64,000 nucleotides of DNA from Acetobacterium wieringae (lineage in GTDB: Bacteria > Bacillota > Clostridia > Eubacteriales > Eubacteriaceae), in the NCBI RefSeq assembly GCF_001766835.1, contig NZ_LKEU01000050.1:1-64000 (forward strand). The letters run 5' to 3'. The notes under the pieces were generated by a model. It made no database searches, was not told the origin of the DNA, and saw only the letters and a list, made by a program, of their open reading frames with translations. Numbering within the stretch: the first letter of the stretch is position 1; each line of letters opens with the position of its first letter. The translations under genes and the position numbers were made by a program. Shown here in pieces: positions 8,376 through 17,894 of the stretch.

Positions 8376-9356
8376 TTAAAACATTTCCTTGCTGATCCGG
8401 TCAATTTCCGCCGTCACCGCCTCGTATACCCCCGGGAAGGAACTAACATCAGCTCCCTGGGTCAGGTTGGGTATAAAATATAGTTGTCCGCATTTCTTAC
8501 AGATTCTGTCTACATGCTCTTTGATGATGGCTTCATTCCACTCGGGAAAGTCAACTTCGCCGCTGTGAATTCCGCCCATGAACGAAATTTTCCCGCCATA
8601 TTCTTTAATCAGAGCCGGGATATTGTTGGTTGTCATCACGCCCTGCCAGATATCAATACCCATTTCGATCATTGATGGCACCAGAGTTGCTGCATAAGAG
8701 TCACTGTGATGAAGGATCAGTTCCACGCCATTCTCTTTGTAGAAACTAAAAATCTTCTTATAAGACGGTAAGAAAAATTCTTTAAACGTTTCAGGAGACA
8801 TAAACGTTGAAATTTGGCTACCCCAATCATCATGCTGATAAATGGCTGTTGGTCCAATCTGTTCAATTAAAACCTTTGCATAGTCGAGTAGATAGTCGGT
8901 GTACCAATCGATCAACTCATGCATTGCTTCGGGTTCTTCATAAAGAGCCATCAATGCGTCTTCCATTCCCATCAGGGAATGAGTCATTTCAAAAATGCCC
9001 GGAAAAAACATAATGGTGATGTACTTTTCATTCTGATCAATCTGTTTGACATGTTCCTTTGCCTCAATCCAGGCCTCGGGATTTTTATAATGGTCTGGTG
9101 TTTTGACGTATTGCTTCCACTCAGTGATGTCTTTGATTACTTTGTGTTCCTCATCGTGAACCGGGAAGGGTCCCAATTGACCTTCGGGCCATCGCCACAG
9201 GATGCCCCACTCATCCTCAATTTCTGTGCCTGGACCTGTGCAGAATGAGGTCATCGGTGCTTCAAAGACAAACTCCAGAAATTCATTCTGATTGACAAAG
9301 CGATCTGGCTTCCCACCCTTAATAGTCTCTTGTAAATTCTGTTTTGCTGTTAACAT
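8376..9356 (-). CDS. Substrate:corrinoid methyltransferase, uroporphyrinogen-decarboxylase fold (MT I type)
   Basis: A 326-residue protein of the URO-D/MtaA superfamily. Its operon with a corrinoid protein and an MT II indicates a methyltransferase I that moves a methyl group from a methylated substrate, probably a methoxy-aromatic, to the corrinoid protein. Motifs visible are YQHDDWGSQISTFMSPE (the DDW-x-x-Q loop) and the later ILHHSDSYAATLVP. In the other two similar proteins here the second motif is HSCGNG, so this one lacks the Cys usually seen in the metal site of MtaA-like enzymes. True HemE is unlikely because of context and these motifs. Ribosome site AAAGGAGAAAAG. Cotranscribed with 9407-10036. 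Confidence 0.82.
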   Translation of the reverse strand: MLTAKQNLQETIKGGKPDRFVNQNEFLEFVFEAPMTSFCTGPGTEIEDEWGILWRWPEGQLGPFPVHDEEHKVIKDITEWKQYVKTPDHYKNPEAWIEAKEHVKQIDQNEKYITIMFFPGIFEMTHSLMGMEDALMALYEEPEAMHELIDWYTDYLLDYAKVLIEQIGPTAIYQHDDWGSQISTFMSPETFKEFFLPSYKKIFSFYKENGVELILHHSDSYAATLVPSMIEMGIDIWQGVMTTNNIPALIKEYGGKISFMGGIHSGEVDFPEWNEAIIKEHVDRICKKCGQLYFIPNLTQGADVSSFPGVYEAVTAEIDRISKEMF

Positions 9357-9406
9357 CTTTTCTCCTTTTATATCCCTATAATAAATTTTATCAGTTTTAA
9401 ATTGTA

Positions 9407-10036
9407 TTATGCTCCGATTAATTCTTTTGCTTTAGCTGCAGAACTACCAGCATCCGGCGCATAACCATCAGCCCCTATTTCATCGGCATATTCCTGAGTC
9501 ACTGGCGCACCACCAACAATTACTTTCATTTCCGGCATTGCTGCTTTAATGGTCTGTACCGCTTCCTTTAATGCTGGCATGGTAGTTGTTAGTAAACCTG
9601 AACAGGCCACCAAAACGACGTTATCATTTTCTTTAATCGCTTCAACAAAGCGTTCCGCTGGGACGTCTACACCCAAATCAACCATATCAAAACCAGCACT
9701 TTCTAACATCATCACAACCAGATTTTTCCCAATGTCATGTAAATCTCCAGCAACGGTTCCCATAATACAGGTACCTAAAGAACTAGATGAATCCCCAGCC
9801 ATCACCGGTTTTAACTCTTCAACACCTTTAGACATGGCTTTGGCAGCGATCAACATTTCCGGCACAAAAATTTCACCGGCTGAGAATTTTTCGCCTACAA
9901 CGCCCATGGATGCAACCATGGCATCTAGAATATCCTGTGCTTTATCACCTGCTTCCAATGCTTTTTGAACGGCAGCCGCTACTTTTTTAGATTTTCCACC
10001 TTCAACCAACTCTTTTACTTCTTGAATTTTTGACAT
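9407..10036 (-). CDS. Corrinoid protein (cobalamin-binding methyl carrier)
   Basis: A 209-residue protein of the MtaC/MtvC/OdmA type. Residues 1-85 form the helical cap domain. Residues 88 onward form the Rossmann-like B12 domain with the signature Asp98-Leu-His100-Asp-Ile-Gly103, where His100 supplies the lower ligand to cobalt. SGLL at 146-149 and GGAP near 174 complete the B12 site. It accepts the methyl group from the MT I encoded 50 bases downstream and hands it to the MT II at 6272. First gene of the operon, preceded by AAAGGAG and a leader hairpin at 10078-10092. It is very similar to 15341-15970 and 23443-24072. Confidence 0.92.
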   Translation of the reverse strand: MSKIQEVKELVEGGKSKKVAAAVQKALEAGDKAQDILDAMVASMGVVGEKFSAGEIFVPEMLIAAKAMSKGVEELKPVMAGDSSSSLGTCIMGTVAGDLHDIGKNLVVMMLESAGFDMVDLGVDVPAERFVEAIKENDNVVLVACSGLLTTTMPALKEAVQTIKAAMPEMKVIVGGAPVTQEYADEIGADGYAPDAGSSAAKAKELIGA

Positions 10037-10063
10037 GTTTTTTCTCCTTTTTTTAAGTCTTTA

Positions 10064-10097
10064 TAAAAAAATCGAAACGGGAAATGTTCCCGACTTT
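10064..10097 (-). promoter_or_regulatory. Leader hairpin with T run in front of the corrinoid-protein gene
   Basis: On the minus strand a CGGGAA/TTCCCG stem (10078-10092) is followed by TTTCGATTTTTTT (down to 10064), a terminator-like shape about 30-60 bases upstream of the start codon at 10036. It could act as an attenuator for the operon. The rest of 10098-10350 is the AT-rich divergent promoter region, with an ATTATT-CGC-AATAAT inverted repeat at 10213-10227 as a possible operator. Confidence 0.4.
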
Positions 10098-10350
10098 CAA
10101 TTAATTTATGATGATTTACTACTAATTTAATCATTTTTAATATTTTTTTATCAAAGACTTATAATATATTGTCTTTATAAAAATCGAAATAATTATCATT
10201 AATAACAATACGATTATTCGCAATAATACGATATTTATGTTATTTATCTTGTCTTTTACGATTTTATCAGCTATTATAAGTATATGATAGTCTTCAAAAC
10301 AGAGGAAAAGAAACATCTTTTTCGTACATTTTAACTAAAGGAGCCTGCGA

Positions 10351-11892
10351 ATGGAATTAAACTTGCAAATTATCAAAGAAGACCTGAACGATCTGAAATT
10401 TGAAAGCCGGATCCTGGATGATTGCCTGGTTCGACAGCTGACGCACCCGGTAATCTATACCTCGCAAACCAATCTCACGGAAGACCGATTATACATCATC
10501 GAAGCTGATAACATGCCGAGTATCTTAAACCTGAAAAACCGCCCCTCTTTCATTTGCATCGGCGTTCCCCCGAGTTATCTGCTGACTTCCAACTGCAACA
10601 TTCTCTACACCACCAAACCTATTCAGCTTTATGATCTATTGAATCGCCTGACTGATTTATTTCAATTTTACAACCAATGGGAAAAGAAAATGCAAAACAT
10701 CAATAATCAGCGACTCCCTCTCAAATCCTTGGGAGAAGCCTCTATTGATATTTTCAGCAATCCGATTTCTTTGTACGAATCCAGTTTTAAAACCGTCTTT
10801 ATCGTTGTTGACAAACATAATCCAATTCCGGAAAGCTACGTCGCTGTTGCCAGCACCTTCGAATATCTCAGTATTGAAGAAGTCAATAAACTGAATACGG
10901 ATCCGGAATACAATGAAGCTGCTACGAAAACCGAACCGGCCATCTATTCAGATCGACTTTATGGTTTTCGCACCCTGTTTTACAATCTTCGCAACGACGG
11001 GGAATTTATCGCTCGGCTCTGCATTGATGAAATTATCCGTCCCTTTACCGAGCGAGATTTAGCCTTGATCAAGGTTCTTGCTGATGCGCTTCAGCTAGGG
11101 CTTCATCAAAAAGATTTAAATAATCTCAATCAGCCTCGGGAACTTCAGTCTGTTTTGAAACGACTTCTGGATCACAAACTGGTTCCCGCCGAGAAAATCG
11201 AATCGGTTCTCCGAGAAAACAAATGGTTGGTAAATGACCATTATTTCTGCATTTGCATTGAACAGCTCCATCCAGACAAAGACGAAGATCCCATGACCGC
11301 CTTGGCATATCATTTATCCCGGATCAATACCCATAATTGTTATATCATTTACCAGGATAATCTCATTTTTCTTTTTAATCTGAGCAAATCCTCCAGAACC
11401 CAAGATGAAATTCTTGACTTATTTGACAAGCAATTAAAGACTAATCACATTCACGCCGGAATCAGTTCTGTTTTTTCTGATTTTAAAAACTTTTATTACT
11501 ACCACCTTCAAGCATTAAATGCGGCCACCCTTGGCAGACAGCTGAACGCTTCCTCTAATTTGTATAAATTTGAAGATTATATCCTTCCTTATATTGTCTC
11601 AAAATGCAATGTAAAAACCATCCCTGAGCTTTTCTACCCGGCCGGACTTCTACGTCTGTTAGAGTACGATGCACTAAAAGGAACGGATTACGCCGATCTG
11701 TTGCGAATTCATCTGGAAAACAATATGCATATCGCTGAGACGACCCGTCAGACCTTTCTACATCGCAGCACCTTTATATACCGAATCGAAAAAATCATCG
11801 ACATTTTACAAATGGACTTAGCTGACCCCGATGTACGACTGACTTTAATGATCGCTTTTAAGATTCTCGCTCATAACAAGCGGGAATCTTAA
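10351..11892 (+). CDS. PucR/CdaR-type transcriptional regulator
   Basis: A 513-residue regulator read away from the methyltransferase operon. The N-terminal 250 residues look like a sensor region. The last 60 residues hold the PucR-type helix-turn-helix (TTRQTFLHRSTFIYRIEKI) after a conserved helix (LLRIHLENNMHIAE). Regulators of this group are usually activators of nearby catabolic genes, so control of the operon starting at 10036 is likely. Ribosome site AAAGGAG. Its 5' end and leader were duplicated: truncated copies occur at 16115-16213, 20510-20756 and 22320-22381. The stop overlaps the stop of the convergent chemoreceptor by four bases. Confidence 0.85.
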   Translation: MELNLQIIKEDLNDLKFESRILDDCLVRQLTHPVIYTSQTNLTEDRLYIIEADNMPSILNLKNRPSFICIGVPPSYLLTSNCNILYTTKPIQLYDLLNRLTDLFQFYNQWEKKMQNINNQRLPLKSLGEASIDIFSNPISLYESSFKTVFIVVDKHNPIPESYVAVASTFEYLSIEEVNKLNTDPEYNEAATKTEPAIYSDRLYGFRTLFYNLRNDGEFIARLCIDEIIRPFTERDLALIKVLADALQLGLHQKDLNNLNQPRELQSVLKRLLDHKLVPAEKIESVLRENKWLVNDHYFCICIEQLHPDKDEDPMTALAYHLSRINTHNCYIIYQDNLIFLFNLSKSSRTQDEILDLFDKQLKTNHIHAGISSVFSDFKNFYYYHLQALNAATLGRQLNASSNLYKFEDYILPYIVSKCNVKTIPELFYPAGLLRLLEYDALKGTDYADLLRIHLENNMHIAETTRQTFLHRSTFIYRIEKIIDILQMDLADPDVRLTLMIAFKILAHNKRES

Positions 11893-14150
11893 TCCTCTCG
11901 CAGTTCAAATTGACCGATCATTTCCTGTAAAACCGCTGCTTGGCCAGATAGGTCCTGACTGGCAGCAGCAGATTGTTCTGCTATAGCTGAATTCTGCTGT
12001 ACCACATGGCCCACCATTTCAATCCCGGTATTAACCTGAGCAATACCAGTGGCCTGTTCACTAGACGCCTTCGCAATAGTTTCCATTAAATCTGTTATTG
12101 TAACTATCTCATTGACGATTTCCGTTAAAGCAGCGGCTGTTTCACTAGCGATTTTTGTGCCACCTTCGACGTTTTCAATGGAATCTTCAATTAAAATCGT
12201 AGTTTCTTTTGCGGCCTCGGCACTTCTTGCTGCCAGTGTCCGAACTTCTTCGGCTACTACAGCAAAACCCTTACCATGCTGCCCGGCCCTGGCCGCTTCG
12301 ACCGCAGCATTCAGTGCCAGAATATTTGTCTGAAAGGCAATCTCGTCAATAACTTTGATAATCCTGGAAATATCTTTTGATGATTGGTTGATTTTAATCA
12401 TTGATTCCTGCATTTCTGACATTTTTTGATTCCCATTTCCAGCCTTCTCCCGAACAAGTAAAACCTGCTCTTTTGCAGCATTAGCATTGATTGCGTTATA
12501 TTTTGTCTGCTCGGCAATTTCTACAAACGATGCCATAAGTTCTTCAATAGAACTTGCCTGCTCAGTGGACCCCTGTGCAAGAGACTGACTGCTTACAGAA
12601 ACCTGATTTGATCCAACTGTAACCTGTTGTGCAGCAATATTTACATCATTCATTAAGATGTTTAATGTTTCAACAATCTTGTTCAATGCCAGTGAAATTT
12701 CTGAAAAGTCGCCATGGAATACATTGACTGCAGAAATGTTCAAATCACCTTTCCCCATTTTCCCGGTCACTTCTGTAATTTCTGCCATAACCTGTTTCAA
12801 ATATAAGGTTGTATTGTTGACAGATTTCTTCAATTTTTCGAACTCACCTTCATAGATCCCACTGACTGATTGATCAAGATTACCTTTTGAAATCGCATCC
12901 ATCACTGTTGCAACCTCTATAATTGGACTAGCAATAACCGTCAGTATCTGATTCATTCCACTAATCAGTGCTTTCCAGGATCCGCTGAATTTTTCTTCAT
13001 CTGCCTTTACACCTAAATCACCTTTCAATACCGAATTTGTCAACATCATACTATCTTCAATTAAATTATCAATTGATTTCTTGACCTCTTTCAGGCTCCT
13101 GCCAATTGCTTTAAAATGCTCATATACTTCTGTCGTATACGCATTACCCATTGAGATTTCCAAGTCGAAATCCAGATTTCCCTTTGCCAAACGATAGAGA
13201 TTTTTCTCCAGTCGGGCAATTTCTGCCTGAGTATAATCGTTTACACTCATCGTTGGTGTGATATCGGCACTGATCTCAACAATACCTACATTTTTGCCCT
13301 GCTTGTTTTTTAGATAAGCTGTGTTCATTTTGCCATACATGCCTTCAAAGAAAAAATTCGTTTCTGTCAGGTTCTCTACCAATAACCGCTTGACACTGCA
13401 ATCATCCGGGCACTCTGGTGAATTACACTGTTCCAGTTTCGCCTCACAGCTTTTATACCCATACGCGGCTTCACGGTTGGGATATTGTCCAGCATCTGCT
13501 AGATATTTTTCCAAAGCAGTGTTCATATGAAGTTCAATCCCATTTAAATCCAGGACATGAATTGGATAGGGAATTGCATCCAGAATGGATTCATACCAAA
13601 ATATTTTCTCTGCTGCCTTTGCAAGGATCTGATTAAACATTTGTATTAATTTCTCACCACTGCTTGAACATTTTAGCATCCCAATCTGGTCATCAAATAT
13701 TCCCGCGTTTGCCTGTTCTAAAATGCGTTGGAGTTCAATTTTGGCATACTTCAGAAAATTGACTATCTGTTTCAGATTATTCTCTAGCTTACTCTTGGCC
13801 TCCTCATTAAAAACGGGCTCATTCACATCAGCGAAATCACCTTCAACAATTTTTTCAGCTAACAGAGTATAATAATTCATCATTTCTATTAATACACGCT
13901 CGTTTTCGCTATTTGCAGAAATTGTTTTCGCTATTTTCTTCAACGAATAAAAAATGACCCCAATCATTAGAGCCAAACCTAAAACGAATATGATTGACAA
14001 TTCAAAATATATGTGACTGTTCCCGGATTGTTCCGACCAATTCTGATTTAAGATAACACCAAAGGCAACGGCCATTATGAAGTTAATCAACACAACTGGA
14101 ACTCCATAAGATGAAATCATTTTCATAGTTAGATTTTTTTCATTTTCCAT
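11889..14150 (-). CDS. Methyl-accepting chemotaxis protein with PAS domain
   Basis: A 753-residue chemoreceptor. Two membrane segments (about 12-34 and 47-68) are separated by only a dozen residues, so there is no sizeable external sensor. A PAS-like domain near 185-310 includes a Cys cluster (CNSPECPDDC). HAMP-like repeats follow, then the signalling domain with the hairpin tip IDEIAFQTNILALNAAVEAAR. No CheR-binding pentapeptide is seen at the C-terminus, which ends FELRED. It lies convergent with the regulator and upstream of an MT I gene, so it may sense the substrate or redox state linked to demethylation. That role is inferred only from position. Confidence 0.9.
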   Translation of the reverse strand: MENEKNLTMKMISSYGVPVVLINFIMAVAFGVILNQNWSEQSGNSHIYFELSIIFVLGLALMIGVIFYSLKKIAKTISANSENERVLIEMMNYYTLLAEKIVEGDFADVNEPVFNEEAKSKLENNLKQIVNFLKYAKIELQRILEQANAGIFDDQIGMLKCSSSGEKLIQMFNQILAKAAEKIFWYESILDAIPYPIHVLDLNGIELHMNTALEKYLADAGQYPNREAAYGYKSCEAKLEQCNSPECPDDCSVKRLLVENLTETNFFFEGMYGKMNTAYLKNKQGKNVGIVEISADITPTMSVNDYTQAEIARLEKNLYRLAKGNLDFDLEISMGNAYTTEVYEHFKAIGRSLKEVKKSIDNLIEDSMMLTNSVLKGDLGVKADEEKFSGSWKALISGMNQILTVIASPIIEVATVMDAISKGNLDQSVSGIYEGEFEKLKKSVNNTTLYLKQVMAEITEVTGKMGKGDLNISAVNVFHGDFSEISLALNKIVETLNILMNDVNIAAQQVTVGSNQVSVSSQSLAQGSTEQASSIEELMASFVEIAEQTKYNAINANAAKEQVLLVREKAGNGNQKMSEMQESMIKINQSSKDISRIIKVIDEIAFQTNILALNAAVEAARAGQHGKGFAVVAEEVRTLAARSAEAAKETTILIEDSIENVEGGTKIASETAAALTEIVNEIVTITDLMETIAKASSEQATGIAQVNTGIEMVGHVVQQNSAIAEQSAAASQDLSGQAAVLQEMIGQFELRED

Positions 14151-14186
14151 AAATTTACACCTCGTTTCAATTTTTGTTCGCAGAAA

Positions 14187-14216
14187 AAATGACCAGAAAG
14201 AAATTTCCTGGTCATA
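14187..14216 (-). terminator. Rho-independent terminator
   Basis: An ATGACCAG / CTGGTCAT stem with extra pairs inside is followed on the minus strand by TTTTTT. It lies 21 bases after the stop of the MT I gene at 14237 and separates that operon from the chemoreceptor. Confidence 0.75.
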
Positions 14217-14236
14217 ATTACCTCATCTACCCCAGC

Positions 14237-15292
14237 TTAATTTGATCTTGTTAAAGCTGCTTTTCTTGCTTCTTCATAAATAAATCGGCGAACATCAAAG
14301 CTTCTCTCTTCTTTCATATCATAGAATGAAATTGTCGGTTTTTTTACTTTTGAAAACAACCGCATTTGCTCAATAATAAATTGTTTGGCGGCTTCATCAT
14401 CTTGAGTGATTTCAAAATAAGCTTCCAATCCCAATGCATCCCCATATAAATCGACCACTTCTTCAAGATCCATGGCATTTTGCTGTAATTGCCAGGAATC
14501 AATTCCAGCTTCAATCATTGCAGGTGCGAGAATTTTACCATTTCCACAACTGTGAAGTGTAAAATATATACCAAGATTATGACAATGCTGGACAAAACGT
14601 TTGTATTGCGGCACAAGTAGTGCTCTAACGGTATTAATTGAAAAAAATGGCGATCGTTGTGCTGCCCAGTCATCGTGAGCCATAATCACATCAACATCGA
14701 AATATTTTTTGTAATGATTTACTACTTCAATGTGATAATCTGTCAATTTATTAAAAAATTCCTCAACTTCTTCCGGATCTTCAACAAGTGCCATAGCAGC
14801 TCCTTCAAAATCCATCAGGGAAATTAGGCGCTCAAAATAACTCGACAACATTACGCCCCGTTTGATTCGCTCCGTACCAATTTTTTCCTGATATCTTTTG
14901 CCAAAGTTTTCCCAATCCCACGAGGACACATCCGGCCAGGCAAGATTTTTCCACTCGGAAATGTCTTTAAGCGCTGGTTTTCCCGGTTCTACCATTGCCG
15001 GTAAGCCATTCTCAAGAGCTACCCATTTTACACCAAAGGTATCTATGCCACCTTCATAATCGCTAGCATCCACATCCGGAATACAGTGAGGTGTGATATC
15101 AACCATATCACACGTACCATCTGGAATCCACTCAAATGCTTTGCCGTCTAAACATCTTTTGAAATTTTCAGCTGGCGAAATCGGTGGCATAAGACGCTCA
15201 ACCGGTGCATAAGGTAACCCATACCAAGTTCCTTCATACTCATACATGCCTTGTCCCTGTAACTCAGTCTCCTTAAAATTTATCTTTCCCAT
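14237..15292 (-). CDS. Substrate:corrinoid methyltransferase, URO-D fold (MT I type)
   Basis: A 351-residue URO-D/MtaA superfamily protein, paralogous along its length to 28520-29575. The loop MAHDDWAAQRSPFFS and the metal-site-like motif LHSCGNGKILAPAMIEAGID (His and Cys present) are visible. Its role is inferred as methyl transfer from an unknown methylated substrate to the corrinoid protein encoded 48 bases upstream (15341-15970). No MT II gene belongs to this short operon, so the methyl group must go to an MT II encoded elsewhere. Start at ATG 15292 with AAGGATAC-like ribosome site. Confidence 0.8.
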   Translation of the reverse strand: MGKINFKETELQGQGMYEYEGTWYGLPYAPVERLMPPISPAENFKRCLDGKAFEWIPDGTCDMVDITPHCIPDVDASDYEGGIDTFGVKWVALENGLPAMVEPGKPALKDISEWKNLAWPDVSSWDWENFGKRYQEKIGTERIKRGVMLSSYFERLISLMDFEGAAMALVEDPEEVEEFFNKLTDYHIEVVNHYKKYFDVDVIMAHDDWAAQRSPFFSINTVRALLVPQYKRFVQHCHNLGIYFTLHSCGNGKILAPAMIEAGIDSWQLQQNAMDLEEVVDLYGDALGLEAYFEITQDDEAAKQFIIEQMRLFSKVKKPTISFYDMKEERSFDVRRFIYEEARKAALTRSN

Positions 15293-15340
15293 ATTTAGTA
15301 TCCTTTCTTAATCACAAATTCTTTTAAACGACTTAAAATT

Positions 15341-15970
15341 CTAAGCACCGATTAGTTCTTTTGCTTTTGATGCCGAGCTACCTGCATCGGGGGCATAGCC
15401 ATCGGCACCAATTTCGTTGGCGTATTCCTGAGTAACTGGAGCACCCCCGACAATTACTTTCATTTCCGGATAAGCTGTTTTAATAGTTTGCACCGCTTCT
15501 TTCAAGGCTGGCATGGTGGTTGTTAAAAGACCAGAGCAAGCCACTAGTACCACGTTTTCACTTTCTTTAATCGCTTCCACAAATTTTTCCGCAGGTACAT
15601 CCACGCCCAGATCGACCATATCAAACCCGGCACTTTCAAGCATCATGACCACCAGGTTTTTTCCGATATCGTGAAGATCTCCGGCAACCGTTCCCATGAT
15701 ACAAGTTCCTAACGAGTTGGAGTTTTCTCCCGCCATAATTGGTTTTATTACTTCAACCCCTTTTGACATGGCTTTGGCAGCAATTAACATTTCTGGAACA
15801 AATATTTCACCAGATGAGAATTTCTCTCCCACTACACCCATAGAGGCAATCATAGCATCCAGAATATCCTGAGCTTTATCACCTGCATCGAGGGCTTCCT
15901 GAACGGCAGTCGCCACTTTTTTTGACTTCCCTGTTTCTACTAAAACTTTTACTTCTTCAATTCTTGACAT
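15341..15970 (-). CDS. Corrinoid protein (cobalamin-binding methyl carrier)
   Basis: A 209-residue corrinoid protein nearly the same as that at 9407-10036. It has a helical cap (1-85) and a B12 domain with Asp98-Leu-His100-Asp-Ile-Gly103, SGLLTTT and GGAPVT. Start at 15970 (MSRIEEVK) is chosen because AGGTGGAG lies upstream and because it gives the same length as the paralogues. An upstream ATG at 16000 is unsupported. It forms a two-gene operon with the MT I at 14237. The leader upstream resembles that of the regulator at 10351, showing shared ancestry of the modules. Confidence 0.9.
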   Translation of the reverse strand: MSRIEEVKVLVETGKSKKVATAVQEALDAGDKAQDILDAMIASMGVVGEKFSSGEIFVPEMLIAAKAMSKGVEVIKPIMAGENSNSLGTCIMGTVAGDLHDIGKNLVVMMLESAGFDMVDLGVDVPAEKFVEAIKESENVVLVACSGLLTTTMPALKEAVQTIKTAYPEMKVIVGGAPVTQEYANEIGADGYAPDAGSSASKAKELIGA

Positions 15971-16114
15971 TTTTCTACTCCACCTTTGCTGTTCTTTCAA
16001 TATAATTTTTTGATGTTTATGATTTTATCAGTTATGAGGTTCAAAACTAAGCTTCAAAATAGAGGAATATTTTATTTTTTTTCATATGTTTTATACGAAT
16101 GACATTGGTTAAAA

Positions 16115-16213
16115 ATGGAACTCAACTTGCAAATTATTAAAGAAGATCAGAGAGATCTCAATTTCAATGGAATAGCAAACGACGATCAATTGGTAAAACG
16201 ACTCACCACCTGA
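16115..16213 (+). pseudogene. Truncated copy of the PucR-type regulator (5' end)
   Basis: Starting at ATG 16115 the sequence encodes MELNLQIIKEDQRDLNF, matching the start of the regulator at 10351, and stops after 32 codons. The upstream 100 bases also match the regulator leader (GATTTTATCAG...CTTCAAAA...AGAGGAA). It sits divergent from the corrinoid gene at 15970, exactly as the intact regulator sits next to 10036, so it is the decayed cognate regulator of this second module. The remainder of 16214-16378 shows no gene. Confidence 0.75.
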
Positions 16214-16378
16214 TACTTTTAAATCAGGATATCTTCCGAGTCGCCAATCGATTATTCATTAAAGAGATCTGTTTTGTCAGAATATTTTTGGTTACACGAC
16301 TGGAAGTTCACATAGTAATTTTGATAAAATTGATGAACTGACTTGATTTAGCAACAGAAAATATTGAGTTAATATGAC

Positions 16379-16406
16379 AAAATCCGAGCAAAAATGCCCG
16401 GATTTG
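16379..16406 (-). terminator. Probable terminator after the GcvT-like gene
   Basis: An AAATCCG / CGGATTT stem encloses a loop, and the minus strand continues TTTTG. It lies 31 bases after the stop at 16437. Confidence 0.5.
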
Positions 16407-16436
16407 AAAATTATAATTAACAAAACTGTAAATCTT

Positions 16437-17813
16437 CTATTTCTGGTTAATATGTGGTATGGTTTCAACATCAAAGTCTTTGTTCATTACCATTTTCTTT
16501 GAAAGAATTGGGAACACATCAACTGTCGCTCTGACTTTTTTCTGTCGTGTTCCTGGTTCCCCCCATAAAACAAATACTTCGTTGCCAATTTCTGCTTCGT
16601 CAATATCTATACACCCCATTGAGAAAATAAGACGTTGATGCAACGTGTATTCACGTCCTGATGAGTAACCAATCAACTTACCATCTTTGTCAAATACATC
16701 GTCCTGAAATAAGCGGATACCACCGCCACTGGTCAAACCAATATCTTCCAGAGGGAAATTTAAAATCTTATACGGGTCTTCTTCTGTTTGGAACAGGGAT
16801 TTAAAGATGTCAATAATATCATCCTGATTCCAGATTAAGGTGACCGTTTTTCGTTCTGGTTTTGCCAGTAGTTTTTCAATTACTGCTTTACCCGGAAAAT
16901 CATGATTTAATGAAATCGAATTTGCCCAACCCAGTTCGACTGGATTTCTCATTCTTTTTGAAAGATCAGCTCCGCTGCTACCACTGTATTCTCCACCCAA
17001 TGGCCATTCATATGGGTCATATCCCAGATCGGCTAGATATTTTAGAAAACCTTCGTCTTCGATAGATGCAGTTTTAAAATGGAAGGCTTCCTGTGGGAAT
17101 CCATTTTCAGTATGATTAGCAGCATAACAAAGCCAGCCCAAACGTTCAACGCCAAATTTCTTGCCTGCTTCATAAACGATTTCATAAAGTTCGGCTGCGT
17201 CTTCCATATTACCATGCACTTCATACCCCAATGTTCCCGACATTCCCATTCTCAGGATAGTTACCGGCTTCCCATTAATGCTGCTCTGACGATGTCCCAT
17301 GAAAGGGATATCATGAAGATCATCACCTGTAGCAGTCTCCAGCATTTCGAGAACACGAGGACCACCACATTGGAAATTAAAATCATTCATGGACCAGTCA
17401 ATGATTTCCATGTCGTAATCCTTCTTGGTTGCAGCATAATCTAACCATGGAGAAAGTGAATAAGTCATGACTTCATTTTCGTTCATTCGCAATACAAGAC
17501 CATGTGTTAAAACGCGTCCCTGGTCATCAGTCATAACTGCATGCTTGCAGCGTCCAACTGCAAAGTTCTTATAACCATTGGTTGTACAATCTGATAAAAA
17601 TTTCAATGCATCTGGTCCGACAATTTTAGAGCAAGTATTGGGGTTTAATTGGGCGCTGATAGAACATGTTTTTTTCCATGACATGGTTTCGGCCTGCCAA
17701 CCATTATATTCCCAAGGTTGAATGAAAGGTGGTAGTACCATATGATATTTACCAACAGTAGGATCATAGGGATAGACGGGACTGTGTTCAAAAACCATTT
17801 TTTCTTTTTCCAT
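16437..17813 (-). CDS. GcvT/DmdA/LigM-like tetrahydrofolate-dependent demethylase
   Basis: A 458-residue protein of the aminomethyltransferase (GcvT) fold. Family members of this length include LigM and DesA (vanillate and syringate O-demethylases) and DmdA. These pass a methyl group straight to tetrahydrofolate with no corrinoid. Visible features are the folate-binding barrel region, the ILRMGMSGTLGYEVHG motif typical of the family, and a C-terminal barrel ending DVFPILSKKMV. Glycine-cleavage T protein is unlikely because it is about 100 residues shorter and no GcvH or GcvP lies nearby. It is cotranscribed with the MFS gene upstream (17895) under TetR-type operators. The substrate is unknown. 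A methoxy-aromatic or another methylated compound is inferred. Confidence 0.78.
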   Translation of the reverse strand: MEKEKMVFEHSPVYPYDPTVGKYHMVLPPFIQPWEYNGWQAETMSWKKTCSISAQLNPNTCSKIVGPDALKFLSDCTTNGYKNFAVGRCKHAVMTDDQGRVLTHGLVLRMNENEVMTYSLSPWLDYAATKKDYDMEIIDWSMNDFNFQCGGPRVLEMLETATGDDLHDIPFMGHRQSSINGKPVTILRMGMSGTLGYEVHGNMEDAAELYEIVYEAGKKFGVERLGWLCYAANHTENGFPQEAFHFKTASIEDEGFLKYLADLGYDPYEWPLGGEYSGSSGADLSKRMRNPVELGWANSISLNHDFPGKAVIEKLLAKPERKTVTLIWNQDDIIDIFKSLFQTEEDPYKILNFPLEDIGLTSGGGIRLFQDDVFDKDGKLIGYSSGREYTLHQRLIFSMGCIDIDEAEIGNEVFVLWGEPGTRQKKVRATVDVFPILSKKMVMNKDFDVETIPHINQK

Positions 17814-17894
17814 TGAATTAGCTCCTTAAAAATATTAATTTTATAAAACTGTTGAAGCAACAGTTAGATAACATGATGTTTTTATTTATAAATG

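Noticed and set aside
16437..17813. Glycine cleavage T protein
   Set aside because: It is about 100 residues longer than GcvT, lacks GcvH/GcvP neighbours, and is paired with an MFS transporter.
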